Assembly: GCA_028673005.1 (NCBI GenBank)
Contig: CM054118.1
Location: forward strand, 4,676,410 to 4,740,409
DNA: 64,000 bases
Origin: Tanypteryx hageni
Taxonomy: Eukaryota > Arthropoda > Insecta > Odonata > Petaluridae
Reading direction: 5' to 3'
How positions within the stretch are numbered: the first letter of the stretch is position 1; each line of letters starts with the position of its first letter. A program made the translations under genes and the position numbers. A model generated the notes under the pieces. That model was not told where the DNA came from and did no database searches. It saw only the letters and a list, made by a program, of their open reading frames with translations. Positions 33,664 to 44,945 of this stretch are shown piece after piece.

Positions 33664-36503
33664 TTAGCGGAGGTTGAGGCCAGGCGGAGAGAAAGAGTCG
33701 AGAAGATGGATATGTGCTAGTTCCCAGTGTCGGAGAAGGGGGGCAGGAGTGTCATAGGGTAAAGCGCGAATAATCCTAACGTTGTAGCAACTATTAAAGG
33801 GGACATTGTGGGTATTAGCATGTAATGCAACTGGGAGGGGGCGTCTGAGAGAAACGCTATTCCGGTGACCGTTCATTCGGATGTTTAACGGATTGCTGGT
33901 GAGGCCTACGTAAAACGCGGGAAAAAGGGTGCAGGTAAGGAGGTAAATGACGTTACGGGTGGTGCAGTTGCTTCTGGAGGTGATGGGGTAGGTGATGTTG
34001 GTGGAGGGACTCGAGAAAGAAGATGATGGTAGGTGGATAGGACAGGTGAGGCAGCGAGGTTTTCCGCAGGGGTGGGAACCTATTGCAAGAAGCGTGGTAG
34101 AAGTGGGAAGTTCCTTCCTCCACAAGATATTTCCCAAATTTGGGGGCCGGCGGAAGGAGAGGAGCGGAGGATTGGCAAAAAGGTTGATAAAGAGGGACTG
34201 ATGGGAGGAAGAGGTAAGAATTGGGTGGGCAGCATGAAGGATTGTTTTGAGAGCTTCGTGGATACCAGGATGGAAAAGTGTCGTAAGAGTGAGTGGAGGG
34301 GTAGATGCAGGAATAGTGGGTGTGTGAGGATGAGATCCAATGTGGGTAGGCGTCATCGCCCTATGGATCTGCTCGCGGACCAAGACTGGAGGGTAACCAC
34401 GTTTGAGAAGAGCATCCTCGAGGACAGAGTAATACTCTAGAAGGGATGCTCTATCGGAACAAAGCCTCCATCCTCGACGAGCAAGGGCATAGGGGATAGA
34501 GGTTTTGGTATGAAGGGGATGGCAGCTATCAAAGTGGAGGTATTGGAGGCTGTTGGTGGGTTTGATGTGAACACAGGTGCGGATTTGGCTGTCTTGAAGG
34601 TAAAGATCGACATCCAGGAATGTGATGTGGGAGGTAGAGGATTGGTGGGTGAAGGACAGAGAAGGATGGGAGGAGAGACGCGAGAGAAAGGAAAGGAGAG
34701 AGTCAGGTCCATGCGTCCAAATGAGGAAGACATCGTCGATGTATCTCAGCCACAAAAGTGGTCTGAGTGGAACGTTGAGGAAGAGTCTTTCCCATTCTAC
34801 AAGGTAGCAATTGGCGTATGAAGGCGCCATTCGGGTGCCCATCGCAGTGCCTCTAATTTGAAGGTAGTGACGACCATCGAAAGAGAAGTTGTTCAATTTG
34901 AGCACCATTGCTACCAAGTCTAATAAGAAATGGGAGGAAGGTCTTGCGTCGGGTGGTCTTGAGTCCAGGAGTTTACTAAGGGCAGAGAGTCCATCATCGT
35001 GGGGGATGTTTGTGTAGAGGGAACAGACATCGATAGTGGCCAAAATGGTATTGGGTGGGAGAGGAAAGGGGAGGTGTTTGAGACGTTTGAGAAAGTGGTT
35101 AGTGTCTTGGATGAAGGAAGGGAATTGACGAATGAGAGGTTGTAGGTGGGAGTCAACGAAGGCGGAGATGTAGGGGAATTAAAGCTGGCAACAATGGGGC
35201 GGCCGGGGATGTTGGGTTTATGGATTTTAGGGAGAAGGTAGAATGTGGGTGTGCGGGGTTTGTTGGGGATCATTAGAGCAATGGCGGAATCGGAAAGGCC
35301 TTCCTGTTTGCCTGAGGAATGAAGATAGGACGAAATTTGGTAGGAGTGGTTGTCTGTGGGGTTGGAAGTAAGGTGATGGTAAGAGGTTTCGTCAGAAAGT
35401 TGGCGCTCGGCTTCCTCGTTATATTTGGCGCGATCCATCACAACCGTGGTGGTGCCCTTGTCGGCAGGGAGGATGATGATATGGTCAAGATGTTTGAGTG
35501 TGGAAATGGCATGCCTTTCACGTCTGGTAAGATTATCTGTATGGTCGATAAGATCGGAAAAGTTAGGTTGGGAGATTCTGGAAAGGATATGATTGAGGTA
35601 TTGTTCGACCGGGTGTAGGGAAGGAAGGGTGGGTGGAATGTATTGGGAAGGAGGTTTGAAGATGGAAAAGGTAGGTGGGAGGCCGGGAGGGAGTTTTGGG
35701 TTGGCAGAGGTGAGAGAGTCTTCTTTGGGAGGGTTAGTTTTTAGACGTAGTGTGCGGGCAAAGGACTGGACGTCGGCAAGGAGGCGAAAATGATCAAATT
35801 TGGTGGTGGGACAAAAGGAAAGGCCGCGTGAGAGGAGTTCATTCTCGTCAGGGGTAAGTACGTGGGAGGAAAGGTTCAAGACTTCATCTGGTTGGCAAGA
35901 TGAAGAGGTGGTGGCAGGAGTGTGCGAAAAATATGAGCGCTTCAAAGGTTTGCGGGTTAGGAAAGTGTGGGTCTTTTTCAGGATATGAAGTGATGGTGGC
36001 GTTGGGAATCCCAGGAGGTCCGCAAGACAGGGAGTTTGACCGATGAGTGGCGGGGAAGGAGGTGGTTTGTTGACCTCGCCAGCTGTTATGAACGGAAGGG
36101 GAAGACCAAGTTTGAGGTGCCGGACGCAAAGCAGAGAGAGTTTACGGAGAAGTCTGTTGCGATGTGCGGTGATATCATTAGCCGCTTGAAGGAAAGCGGC
36201 ACGAAGGTCGGATATGGATTGCGAAGAATGACGAAGATAAAGAATGAGAGATTTACAATTAGCGAAGTGGGAGTTAGAGAGGGTGGTATAATGGTGTATG
36301 GTGGAACGGATAATGTGGATAGAGGCGAGGTGATACGTGAGGGCTAGGGAAGCGCGGATAGGGGGAGGAAGACCTGAAAGAGGAATTCTGATGGTGAGGC
36401 ATTTGGGGGTGAGTCCAAGTGCAAGGCAGGAGTTGAGGAATTCAATCTGGCAGTTGAGGGTAATGTGTCTACGGAGATGATAACGGAGACGGGTCAGTTC
36501 CAT
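33664..36503 (-). pseudogene. Penelope-like reverse transcriptase with GIY-YIG endonuclease, one frameshift
   Basis: The protein starts at ATG 36503 in good context (CCACCATGG) and reads about 445 residues to 35169, then needs a -1 shift near 35165-35172 to continue to the stop at 33664, about 947 residues in all. Motifs in order: ILPADKGTTTVVMD (~345), FYLLPKIHKP (~422), GRPIVASFNSPT (~434), then in the second frame TIDVCSLYTNIP (RT motif A), QIRGTAMGTRMAPSYANCYL (B), WLRYIDDVF (C) and FLDVDLYLQD. After the RT come a CGKPRCLTC cysteine motif and a GIY-YIG domain (NVIYLL, FYVGLTS, IRMNGHR, HWELAHI, PPGLN) with all expected key residues visible. The enzyme copies RNA into DNA and nicks DNA to prime insertion. 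The single lesion suggests recent activity. Confidence 0.8.
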
Positions 36504-36600
36504 GGTGGAAGAGAAAGATAAGAGGAAAAGACGACAGGAAAGAAACGTAAAGATATAGACAAAAAAGGAGAAAAAAGGACGGTATATATATTAACTAAAG

Positions 36601-36603
<3 letters not shown>

Positions 36604-36680
<77 letters not shown>
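36604..36680. repeat. (AT)n array at the 5' side of the Penelope-like element
   Basis: A nearly pure AT repeat of about 76 bases directly follows the upper copy of the 19-bp direct repeat. Confidence 0.95.
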
Positions 36681-36683
<3 letters not shown>

Positions 36684-36945
36684 GTTAATAATAAAATTAA
36701 AACGAAGGGATATAGTGGACGTGGTGATATACACCTCTCGCCACCTTTGTCCTCCGGGTGGAAATAGAGAGGAGAGCAATATTTAGCCCTCACGAAACTA
36801 AACCACAAGTGTGTACAAACACACACAGGCATAAACATTCCTAAGTGGTCAAACGCCACAAAACCGAAAATGTTTCCCTTCCGTGGTCGTCCCTTCGCGT
36901 GCCGCGGGGCGATTAGTTCGAGGCTCGGCCGTTTCTAGATTTAAC
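36681..36945. other. Short unassigned stretch between two elements
   Basis: Sequence between the (AT)n array and the hAT-type element. It contains a B-box-like TTAGTTCGAGGCTCGG (36914-36929) without a convincing tRNA fold. Confidence 0.4.
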
Positions 36946-39808
36946 CAGGGCATCCATCCGGAACCGAACCGAAAAAATATTTTTCTGAACCCGAACCGAA
37001 ACCGAAACCCGTTATTTATTTCATTCCATTTTTTCGGTTCGCATAAACAGTGGGGGCAAACGAAGGGTTTCTCGTTATGCTTTAATACGAGTCTTTTTAG
37101 AAAGCCTCACTTTTCAACACCGAATAAGACAAAGGCTAATGTTTTTCTTGAGAATACATGCTCCTAAGCCTTTGCAGAGCTACATCTGTGTGATAATATC
37201 TGTTGGTTCAATGGTGGGATTGTCCATGAGCATCTCAATATATAGGGAGACGGTCAAGGATACTCCTGCTGAGGTTTCCAGAATTCTGTTTAAACTAGGC
37301 TAGCGGGAAGGAACCTACTTGTTAGTGGTAGGTACATACTTTGAAAACAGCCGCTAATTTTCTTGGTATCCTCCCCCTGAGCCTGCTCCGTGGAGTGTTC
37401 GGGTAAAAATGTTTTGCGATTCTTAACTTTGATTTTGCTTAAAGTTGGAGGTTATCATCCCCGTAAAGTTTCATCCCTTCCCCATATGCACTGAACCCTT
37501 ATATCCTGGTAATCTTTCTCTAAAACTTATCCAGGAAGGATCGCTCCGCAGTCGTGCTTTCGTGGTATTCTTACTTATGTTATCCTTTTTTACAGGTTAG
37601 TCAATTTATATAGTGCATCTTAGACAAAGAGTGCACACATATTAGTATTCGTTGCTTAAAACTGAATAGGGATTAAAGATTAATGCGAATTTGTTATTTT
37701 TAGTGAAGTATTTTTCCGACTTCAAAAACGCACATTAAAGACTCCGCTTCAAGAAAGAAAGTTCACGACGCGCAGAATATGTAAGTCTAATTTTCTTTCT
37801 GTGTGTGTGTTTGATTTCAAGAGAATATTTAGTACAGCGATGTAAATTCAGTTTCGTCTCCATTTCCCATAGAAAAGCGTAAAAGTCTATGTTCTGGCAT
37901 GCAGACTTTTATGGTTATTATTTTAAAATCTCTTAGATATTGGCGCGATATTTACATGACCTTAAAGATAAAAGATTGTGGCTTCATTTTCTAATCATCG
38001 AATTTTATTTCTCAATGGCGTTTCTTCAAAGATTCACTTTTCTATTAATTTTATTATTGTAGGTCCTTGATAACCGGTATAGTTGTATTCTGTTGTTGTC
38101 ATCATTTTCCTGCTTAATATGCATACATTTAAAAAAGCAACTATTTTTTTAATCGTCCTAATCGTCTTCGATGAATCTCCCCGAGTTGTGAAGGAGGATG
38201 GAATAAATAGGGAGAGGGAGGGGATTGCAAGTGAGCATGGAGATAAAGCAGAATGGGAAAGAGAATATAATAGGCTATTCAACTCTAGGCTCGTAAATAA
38301 TAATAGTAGTTGTTGTATTTCAACTTAATTGAATTTTTCCTTCTTGGAAAAGTTTTACGTTTTGAATTTCAGCGGACATCTTCTTTGTTATGTACATAAT
38401 ATCGCATGTACTCGTCCAAAATGACGGCAACGGTAATCAATTTTAATATACTCATCTATAAAGGTACATTTAATTCCCTATATAAATCATCCCTTCTCCC
38501 TCAATGCTTCCTCAATCCCTCGTCTCCGAATTACATTCTACATTCAAATATGAATTAATATTATTGTATCTGTTCAAGTACGTGCATAAGTACTGTTGGA
38601 GTAAATTGATTATGATAATGAGAATATCTGCTTATATTGGAAATGTAAAATCAAATAAATGTTGACTTTTGAAAGAATAACAACGGTTTTACATCAAATT
38701 AAATAATAAAAAATTACTCAATATAATAGTCGTTGTCCGTAACGCAACGCTCATTTTCGTTAATAATTTTTTCGTTAATAACTATTGAATATAATATATA
38801 TTAAAAAATAATAAAAATATGCCTTTATTATTATAAGAGCATAAAAATTAAGAATAGAAAAAATGGAATAATTAATTTTATTTACTTATAAACACATTGT
38901 TTATAACGGTTGTCAGGGAAGACATTGTTTAGCTTTAGACATTGTTTAATTTGAAGAGGTTTATAGTTAAAAGCTACAAAAAGGAATGCTAATCAAGATT
39001 ACTTTTTCTTATTTTGTTTTAAATAACAATTTAGGAATGTAATATATGTTTATATTATTTTCTTTTTAAAACATGTTTGTAGAAAACTATGTAAACGATA
39101 TCTGTTCATAAAATCTGTTATTGGCACTTAATTTGAAGAGGTATAAAGTTAAAAGCTACAAAATTATTTTTCCTCGTTTTGTTTGTAAATATCAATTGAG
39201 GAATATAATATACGTTTATATTGTTTTCTTTTTAAAACATGTTTATAGAAAAGTTTGTAAACAATATAGTTTTGTAAAATCTGTTATTTTATATTGAAAT
39301 TTTATTGGAAATGTTAAATTCTCTACAAGAATGCATTTATTTATCTTAAAACCGCTAATTAAAAAAATTATTACGTTTTCCAGACTATCCAAAATATGAA
39401 TGAACGTCGTGCTAACTTTAATCGTGAAAGACAACGAAGATGAGAGCAACACCGGGTTAACTCAATCTCCTAAGAAAGTGAATACTCGGTATTGTATTCA
39501 CGAAATTAATAACTTCAAGATTTCAATGGAAGAAATTCATGTGTTGAAAATATCAGATCCTTTATATTTACTCCAGTCATATTTGACGGGAAAATCTGCT
39601 AGTAAATAATATTTTTAATAGTTTTTATACCCGCTAAAAAGGAAAAAATAAATTTTAAATTCTTACAGAACAGTATTATATGGAGTCGTATAAAAGGAGC
39701 CGTTTACAAATTGAACAACGAAAAATGTAAGAAGGGAATTCATACAATGTTTTACTGTTCGTTACATGGTGGGAGGAGACGCGAAAAAAATTTCGGTTCG
39801 ATGCCCTG
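36946..39808. mobile_element. hAT-type transposon of 2.86 kb without recognisable transposase
   Basis: The left end is CAGGGCATCCATCCGGAACC; the right end read inverted is CAGGGCATCGAACCGAA. Flanks are GATTTAAC (36938-36945) and ATTTTAAC (39809-39816), 6 of 8 identical, the 8-bp duplication length of hAT. Subterminal copies of GAACCGAA/TTCGGTTC cluster at both ends, as hAT transposase-binding sites do. The interior is AT-rich. Its small open frames (38034-38328, 39243-39609) do not resemble a transposase, so it is non-autonomous or heavily decayed. A ~180-bp tandem duplication lies inside. Confidence 0.65.
38947..39300 (+). repeat. Tandem duplication of about 180 bp inside the hAT-type element
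   Basis: Two adjacent copies share AATTTGAAGAGGT near the start, AGTTAAAAGCTACAAAA, then TTTCTTTTTAAAACATGTTT. They begin near 38947 and 39127. Divergence between them is moderate, so the duplication is not very recent. Confidence 0.75.
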
Positions 39809-39816
39809 ATTTTAAC

Positions 39817-42147
39817 CGAATGAACTTTTTAATCGACAGATAATACGTAAAAGAATGTTATAGTTACGTAAGTACGGTCGAGTTTATATAATCTTCAACA
39901 ACTGTTTTGTTATTTACGCTCTCTAATTATTACTTAGTGTGTTATATACAGTCGACGGAAGCCGATTTTACAATGTTCTCAGAGAAGTTACTCTCCGACC
40001 GCCCTTACCTCAAACTATATCATCCCGTACTCAGCAATTCCTTGGATATTATTAATAATTATATAATTTCCAGTAGATAGACTATACTAAAAAGGTTCCT
40101 TGGTATTCATATATTCTTTGCCGGACCTGGCCCATCGCCGTTATTTTCTGTAAAACGATGAAGGATGTGAGTGAAAACTTTGAAATTACCAGCTGTGAAC
40201 TTCCATCTCATGCACAATATGTTAACAAAATAATCCAAAAATGCAATAAATTCCCCATGACGATGAATTTTCCGGCAGTGAATTTTCCGTGGCGGTGAAT
40301 TTTCCGGCCGTGACTTTTTCGGCGGTGAAATTATCTAGACCCGTTCAAACTATCTCCGGAGTGAAGGAATTTCGTGCAGGTGAAGAATTTTAACTCAGCG
40401 CGGTGAGGTGGTGAAGGAATGCAATGCTGTATGCAGCTATAATAATCTAACCGTAATTCACGGGGAGTTTAATTAAGGAAATAAATTACAAATACAACAA
40501 TGACCCTTAATCTGTAAGAGTTTTTTGTTTAACTGCTAACTTTGATGACCATTCAAATCACGTATGTGCGCTTAGAACCGAAACAGAAAAAATGCACAAA
40601 ATTTGGGAAATCTCATATCATGGAACAGTAATATTTTAGTATTCACAGTGATATGAGCGAGGATTTTTTCATATTAATATTTGTAAATGTTTATTTCAAT
40701 TGAAGCACTTCGAAAAACATATTGGTTATTGCTGAAAGCTAAAATTATTATATTCACTACGGATTTTATGCGAAAAAGACATATCACACGCTAAAACGAC
40801 TTCTTCGTCGACGGAGACATTTTAACTATGCATAAATAATTCTTTTGGATTAAATACGATAAATTTCACATTTTACAGATTTTCTAATCCGTAGATTCTA
40901 TATTTAGGTTTTATACTCAATTACTCGTCTGTCATGAAAAGATTAGACCACCTTTCCCAGAATTAAAATCATCACATCGATTTCCTGCGATGACAGAATT
41001 TTAACCATCTTATCTTTTCAAAATTTTCAGATATTGAAAAATGTGGATCGCCATCATATCAATATTTATTTACTGCAGCCATTGCGTGGGACTCAAATAG
41101 ATAATTATATCCGATTCCAACGACGAAGAGGCTACAATCACTCGCCACGGAGATATTCAGCCAACAATGAATCATGTTTCGTGGTGTCATATCTTGTGAG
41201 TAATGAGGACAACGCAAAACACGAGCAAACAGCTGATTAGAGTATTTACCATGAATCGCGAAAGAGAGAGAAAGGGATAAAGAGAGACAGAAAAAAAATC
41301 GACTTGCGAAATATCGAGGATAATGCAGAGGATGAGCCATTAGGACGGCAAAATACGTCGAGCGAACGAAATGAAAAGATATTCGATCTCTCGCGTCCAT
41401 TCAGAAAAAAAAGAAGAGGTTATTTGAGAAAATGAGCGCATTTTATGTGAAAGGTTTGGGAACAAATGACTACTGACTTCAGGTGACGGCTGACCCGATT
41501 CCGTTATATCTGAAGTGTCCAACCGCATTGATTATTTCAGTGCTGTACTTATTTGTACGATGTACTGATTCACAAATAGTATAATTTCCTGTTTCATAAA
41601 TTGCCTCTTACCTCAAGTCGGTGTTTTTACCTTTCTGTTTCTTCCCACCGTTAAAAAAGTAGCGTAAAATTCCCATATATCGATTGCAATTAAATCATAG
41701 AATATTCGTAAAATCTTATATTTTTATAACATATGGAGTTTAGACACAAACTTTTGGCAAAGGAAGTTACCACTGATTCCTCTCATTTATTCGGACACTA
41801 TTCCTGTGTTTGTCACCTGCGATGTGGCACTGATGTGGGCTAAAAAAACTGGTAACTTTCTTACTATCATCTGTTATTCTGTTACAACTAGCCCGGCTCC
41901 ATAATTATCAGTAACGAGTAAGTATTAACAAATTGCTGCATGGGTTAACGCTTGGCACAGAGAGAGAGAGAGTCAGAAAACTGCGCCCAATTCTCGGTAG
42001 ACGGTTGACATTGCATTATGGCACTTGCGGTACATCCGGTGTAACATTTAGCGGAGGAACAAGAACTCTTTTAACGAGCGTTTTCACAGCAAACAACTAT
42101 CGGAAATTTTTATATGTATTTTCCACTTGCTCAAAGAGAAGCCTGTT
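39817..42147. other. Stretch without an assignable gene
   Basis: AT-rich DNA with a GTGAATTTTCCGG minisatellite (40258-40336) and one exon-like segment (41032-41187, plus) described in the findings. The overlapping open frames at 41034-41240 and 41059-41400 are antisense to each other; neither is recognisable. Confidence 0.45.
40258..40336 (+). repeat. Degenerate minisatellite
   Basis: Units of about 20 bp built on GGCGGTGAATTTTCCG recur four times with changes (GATGAATTTTCCGGCA, GTGAATTTTCCGTGGCG, GTGAATTTTCCGGCC, GTGACTTTTTCGGCG). Confidence 0.75.
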
Positions 42148-42268
42148 AAAATGAGTGTATCAACGATGACAAAGACACATACATACATACGACCATGCCT
42201 TCGGTAGGATTCGAACCCGCGACCCTAATACAGGGAACCAGATACGCTAGCCATCCCACCACCAAATG
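42148..42268 (-). mobile_element. tRNA-derived SINE, copy 2
   Basis: On the minus strand the head has GATGGCTAGCGTATCTGG (A-box region) and a perfect B box GGGTTCGAATCC. The body has GGCATGGTCGTATG and GTCTTTGTCATCG. It matches 32340-32462 in both parts. The anticodon region can form a stem CCC/GGG around a TGTATTA loop, but the second copy shows that it belongs to a repeat family. Confidence 0.65.
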
Positions 42269-43067
42269 ACATAAAAAAGTTCATAAAGAATAGAGTAAAC
42301 TAGAAGTTACCTAGTAATCTGTCGTGAGCGTGACATCGCTTATGAGTTATACAATACTTCAACTTGGATTTCCATCTGTGCAAAAAGCGCAGCCTCTCTC
42401 ATCTCTGAAACTCAATAATGCGATTTATATATATATCATTTCAATGCACGGAAGGGAAGATAAACCTGCTCATCATTTGCAAAAAGTGGGAAGTTAATTT
42501 TCGTCGCGAAACACGAGAAAAACGGATTAAAATTGGAACGATTCGAAGCCAACGGAATGCTTCGGGAAAACAAAAGAGAGCGGAAAACCTGGAAAGAAAA
42601 GGACACGCGATGAGTGTGCACTTCTTCCGATTACAAACAAATTTTTAAAAATGCAAAAATGGCATACGCGTTGAGATTGGGACATGTATCAGTAAGGTAC
42701 CCACCGATCCAGATTTTCGCATCCGCACACGAAACAACGGAACAAAGCTTCTCGACGCAATTCATTTGTTTCCACTATTTGCACTTTCCAAGGTTTTTCC
42801 GTCGACTTTCCCTCCCATTTACCACTCGCGAAACAGCAACCTCCGCATTTCCGAGCAAAAGTGCGTCTTTCATCAGATTTGCGTACTCTTAAAATGTCCC
42901 TCCGGCGTAAATATTTGCCATTTAATACGTGGGCCGGTCCTCGGCGTGATTTTTTGTCCTAAGCTCCGTTTTATCGACAAAATGAAGCGACGCTAAACAT
43001 TACTTTTTTAATTATTTATCGCTGTCTTAAATTTGCATTATCCCTTCCTTCGATACGATTACTTGCA
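42269..43067. other. Stretch without an assignable gene
   Basis: AT-rich sequence with several short overlapping open frames on both strands, none with a recognisable motif. Confidence 0.5.
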
Positions 43068-43538
43068 GAGGCTTTCAGGAGAAAGAAACAACTACTTACA
43101 GGGAATATAAGGGAAGATATCTGCAAGAAGTTGATAAAATGCTACGTATGGAGTATAGCTTTGTACGGGGTAGAAACAAGGACGCTAAGGAAAAATGACT
43201 TCAAATACTTGGAAAGCTTTGAAATGTGGACTTGGAGGAGAATGCTGAAGATAAAATGGACAGATAGGATGAAAAACGATGAAGTGCTACGAAGAATAGG
43301 AGAGAAGCGAATGATTATACAGACTATCAGAAAGAGGAAGGCTAACTGGGTTGGACATTACCTGAGGAGAGAGAGTATGATTAAAGACGTGTTAGAAGGA
43401 AAACTAGATGGGAAAAGGGAAAGAGGTAGGAAAAGGTTTCAGCTGATAGACGATTTGAAAGGGAAAGAGAGTTATCAAGATATAAAGAGGACAGCGGAAA
43501 ATAGGAGTATATGGAGAACCAGGTTTAACCAAGAATAA
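43068..43538 (+). CDS. LINE protein C-terminal fragment, open throughout
   Basis: 157 codons without a stop encode the C-terminal region beyond the reverse transcriptase: KKLIKCYVWSIALYGVET, YLESFEMWTWRRMLKIKWTD, KRKANWVGHYLRR and WRTRFNQE before the stop. The same blocks occur at 23650-24125. There is no start codon of its own and no RT, so it makes no functional product. The intact frame suggests it inserted later than the 21-kb copy. Confidence 0.75.
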   Translation, partial: EAFRRKKQLLTGNIREDICKKLIKCYVWSIALYGVETRTLRKNDFKYLESFEMWTWRRMLKIKWTDRMKNDEVLRRIGEKRMIIQTIRKRKANWVGHYLRRESMIKDVLEGKLDGKRERGRKRFQLIDDLKGKESYQDIKRTAENRSIWRTRFNQE

Positions 43539-43655
43539 TCACGGACTTGTCTACGGACAGACTGTTAAATTGTTTTTGATATTCAGTGTAATTGGCCTTG
43601 TGCTGTCTCTGAGTTCTTAATAAAAAATATAAATATATGTCTTAATCTCGGAGTG
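43068..43655 (+). mobile_element. 5'-truncated LINE copy, same family as 24205-25375
   Basis: Only the 3' end of the element is present: C-terminal codons (43068-43538), a short 3' region with CTTGTCTACGGACAGACTG, and an AT-rich tail (AATAAAAAATATAAATATA). The 3' region matches the tail of the minus-strand fragment at 24205-24285. Loss of the 5' part is the usual result of incomplete target-primed reverse transcription. Confidence 0.8.
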
Positions 43656-43879
43656 AACCTTCTTGCAAAATTTTCTTTTAAAAATATATAGTTATGTCTT
43701 TTCCTTTGCATTTTTTAATTTTCGTTGGAGTCCATTTGTTACTCTTTCCAGAATTCGAATTCCTGTCCCACACGATTAATTTCCCTCGTACTAAACGGGG
43801 ATATTATTCGTGTGGGTTGCATATCTCTATTTTGAATATGTAGGTATATGACGCTTTATGCAATATGTTTTTCCAAATA

Positions 43880-44943
43880 TTAGATTGTCAAGAAATTAAT
43901 GTAATTTTTGTAAATAGGTTTAATTAAGCTCTTATAACGTTCAGAATTTGTTCTAATTAACCACTTAAACGTATCATTTGTGTAAATAGCATGTTTATGT
44001 CCGTTCTGGAGACCTCAGCCTCGAAAATTACTCCGGCAGAGGTCGCCATATTGAAATCAACATCGAAGCTTTGAAGGCGCTCGTGAAGTCTGACCCTCGG
44101 CAACACACCCGTGAAATGGCGACAAAATTTAATGTCTCTCATGAGACAGTGCGAACACACCTCAGAAATCTAGGCCAAGACCTTAAAGAGGGTGTTTGGT
44201 TGCCTCACAAACACTCCAACGAAAATCTTCTCCAACGTGTCAGTTTTGCTTCTCTCCTCGCGTGCCAAACACGCGAACCATTTCTGGAACGGATTGTAAA
44301 CGGGGATGAGAAATGGATTCTTTAATTCAACATCAAACGTGAAAAAATGGCTGAGTCGCGGGCAAAAAACAGTTCTCACCCCAAAACCTGGACTCCATCC
44401 ATGGATAATAATGCCCTGCATTTGGTGGGACATGAGAGGAGTGATTCACTTTGAACTACTGAATCCACATCAGACACTGACTTCTGACCTGTACTGTCAA
44501 CAACTGGAGCGATTAAACCAGTCTCTTCGTCAGAAACGTCCGTCACTGGTCAATAGAAAAGGTGTTCTCCTTCTCCACGACAACGTTCGTCCCCATGTGG
44601 CATGTTAGACTCAACAAAAAATCAGGGACTTAGGATGGGAAGTCCTCCCGCACCCACCATACTCTGCAGATATGGCGCCCACAGATTACCATCTGTTCCG
44701 TTCGCTTCAACATCATTTGAGTGGAAAAGAATTTGAAAATGTAGAGACAGAGATGACATCAATTTATTCCTTCGATCAAAACCACCCGAGTTCTTCAAAC
44801 GGAAAATTGAAAATCTGGTCATGAGATGGGAGGCAATCATAGATAATATAGGAAATTATATCATTGATTAAACTTCATTGATTTTCAGTGAAATTGTTTT
44901 CTTTTTTTATTTAAAAAACAACATTAATTTCTTGACAACCTAA
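43880..44943 (+). mobile_element. mariner transposon with internal deletion
   Basis: Inverted ends begin TTAGATTGTCAAGAAATTAA (left, 43880) and TTAGGTTGTCAAGAAATTAA (right, inverted, ending 44943). They are flanked by TA at 43878-43879 and 44944-44945, the mariner target. The element is 1064 bp, about 200-250 bp shorter than usual for the family, mainly because the N-terminal DNA-binding part is reduced. Confidence 0.85.
44000..44871 (+). pseudogene. mariner transposase, deleted and frameshifted
   Basis: The remnant starts within the DNA-binding half (EALKALVKSDPRQHTREMAT, then NVSHETVRTHLRNLG). It includes NGDEKWIL with the first catalytic Asp, WWDMRGVIHFELL, LLLHDNVRPHVA with the second and APTDYHLF with the third. 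The last two are separated by 34 residues, the DD34D signature of mariner. A frameshift follows KWIL near 44322, a TAG interrupts after HVAC (44606), and a further frameshift lies near 44780. The end MRWEAIIDNIGNYIID and stop at 44869-44871 are recognisable. The first helix-turn-helix is missing, so no active enzyme can be made. Confidence 0.85.
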
Positions 44944-44945
44944 TA

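Larger units (their letters stand above)
33301..36603 (-). mobile_element. Penelope-like retroelement, nearly intact
   Basis: The element is 3.3 kb and encodes RT followed by GIY-YIG on the minus strand. A 19-bp direct repeat, TATATATTAACTAAAGGAA, marks both edges (33301-33319 and 36585-36603), each next to a (TA)n array. A 5' leader of about 80 bp precedes the ATG at 36503, and about 340 bp of 3' sequence follows the stop. This 3' part contains a hammerhead-like motif (33462-33485), as reported for Penelope-like terminal repeats. The coding strand is C-rich and G-poor, unlike the AT-rich surroundings, consistent with a recent arrival. Only one net frameshift interrupts the gene. Confidence 0.8.

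Noticed and set aside
33992..36347. Several plus-strand open frames of 60-135 codons
   Set aside because: They are antisense to the Penelope-like coding region, whose C-rich codons leave few stops on the other strand.
36914..36929. B-box-like TTAGTTCGAGGCTCGG
   Set aside because: No acceptable A box or cloverleaf could be drawn.
37140..37580. Possible hAT transposase remains on the minus strand
   Set aside because: A few residues resemble the family, but no conserved block is clear and stops are frequent.
39960..40060. Strong splice donor GAG|GTAAGGG on the minus strand (near 40006)
   Set aside because: All three frames of the preceding segment contain stops close to the donor.
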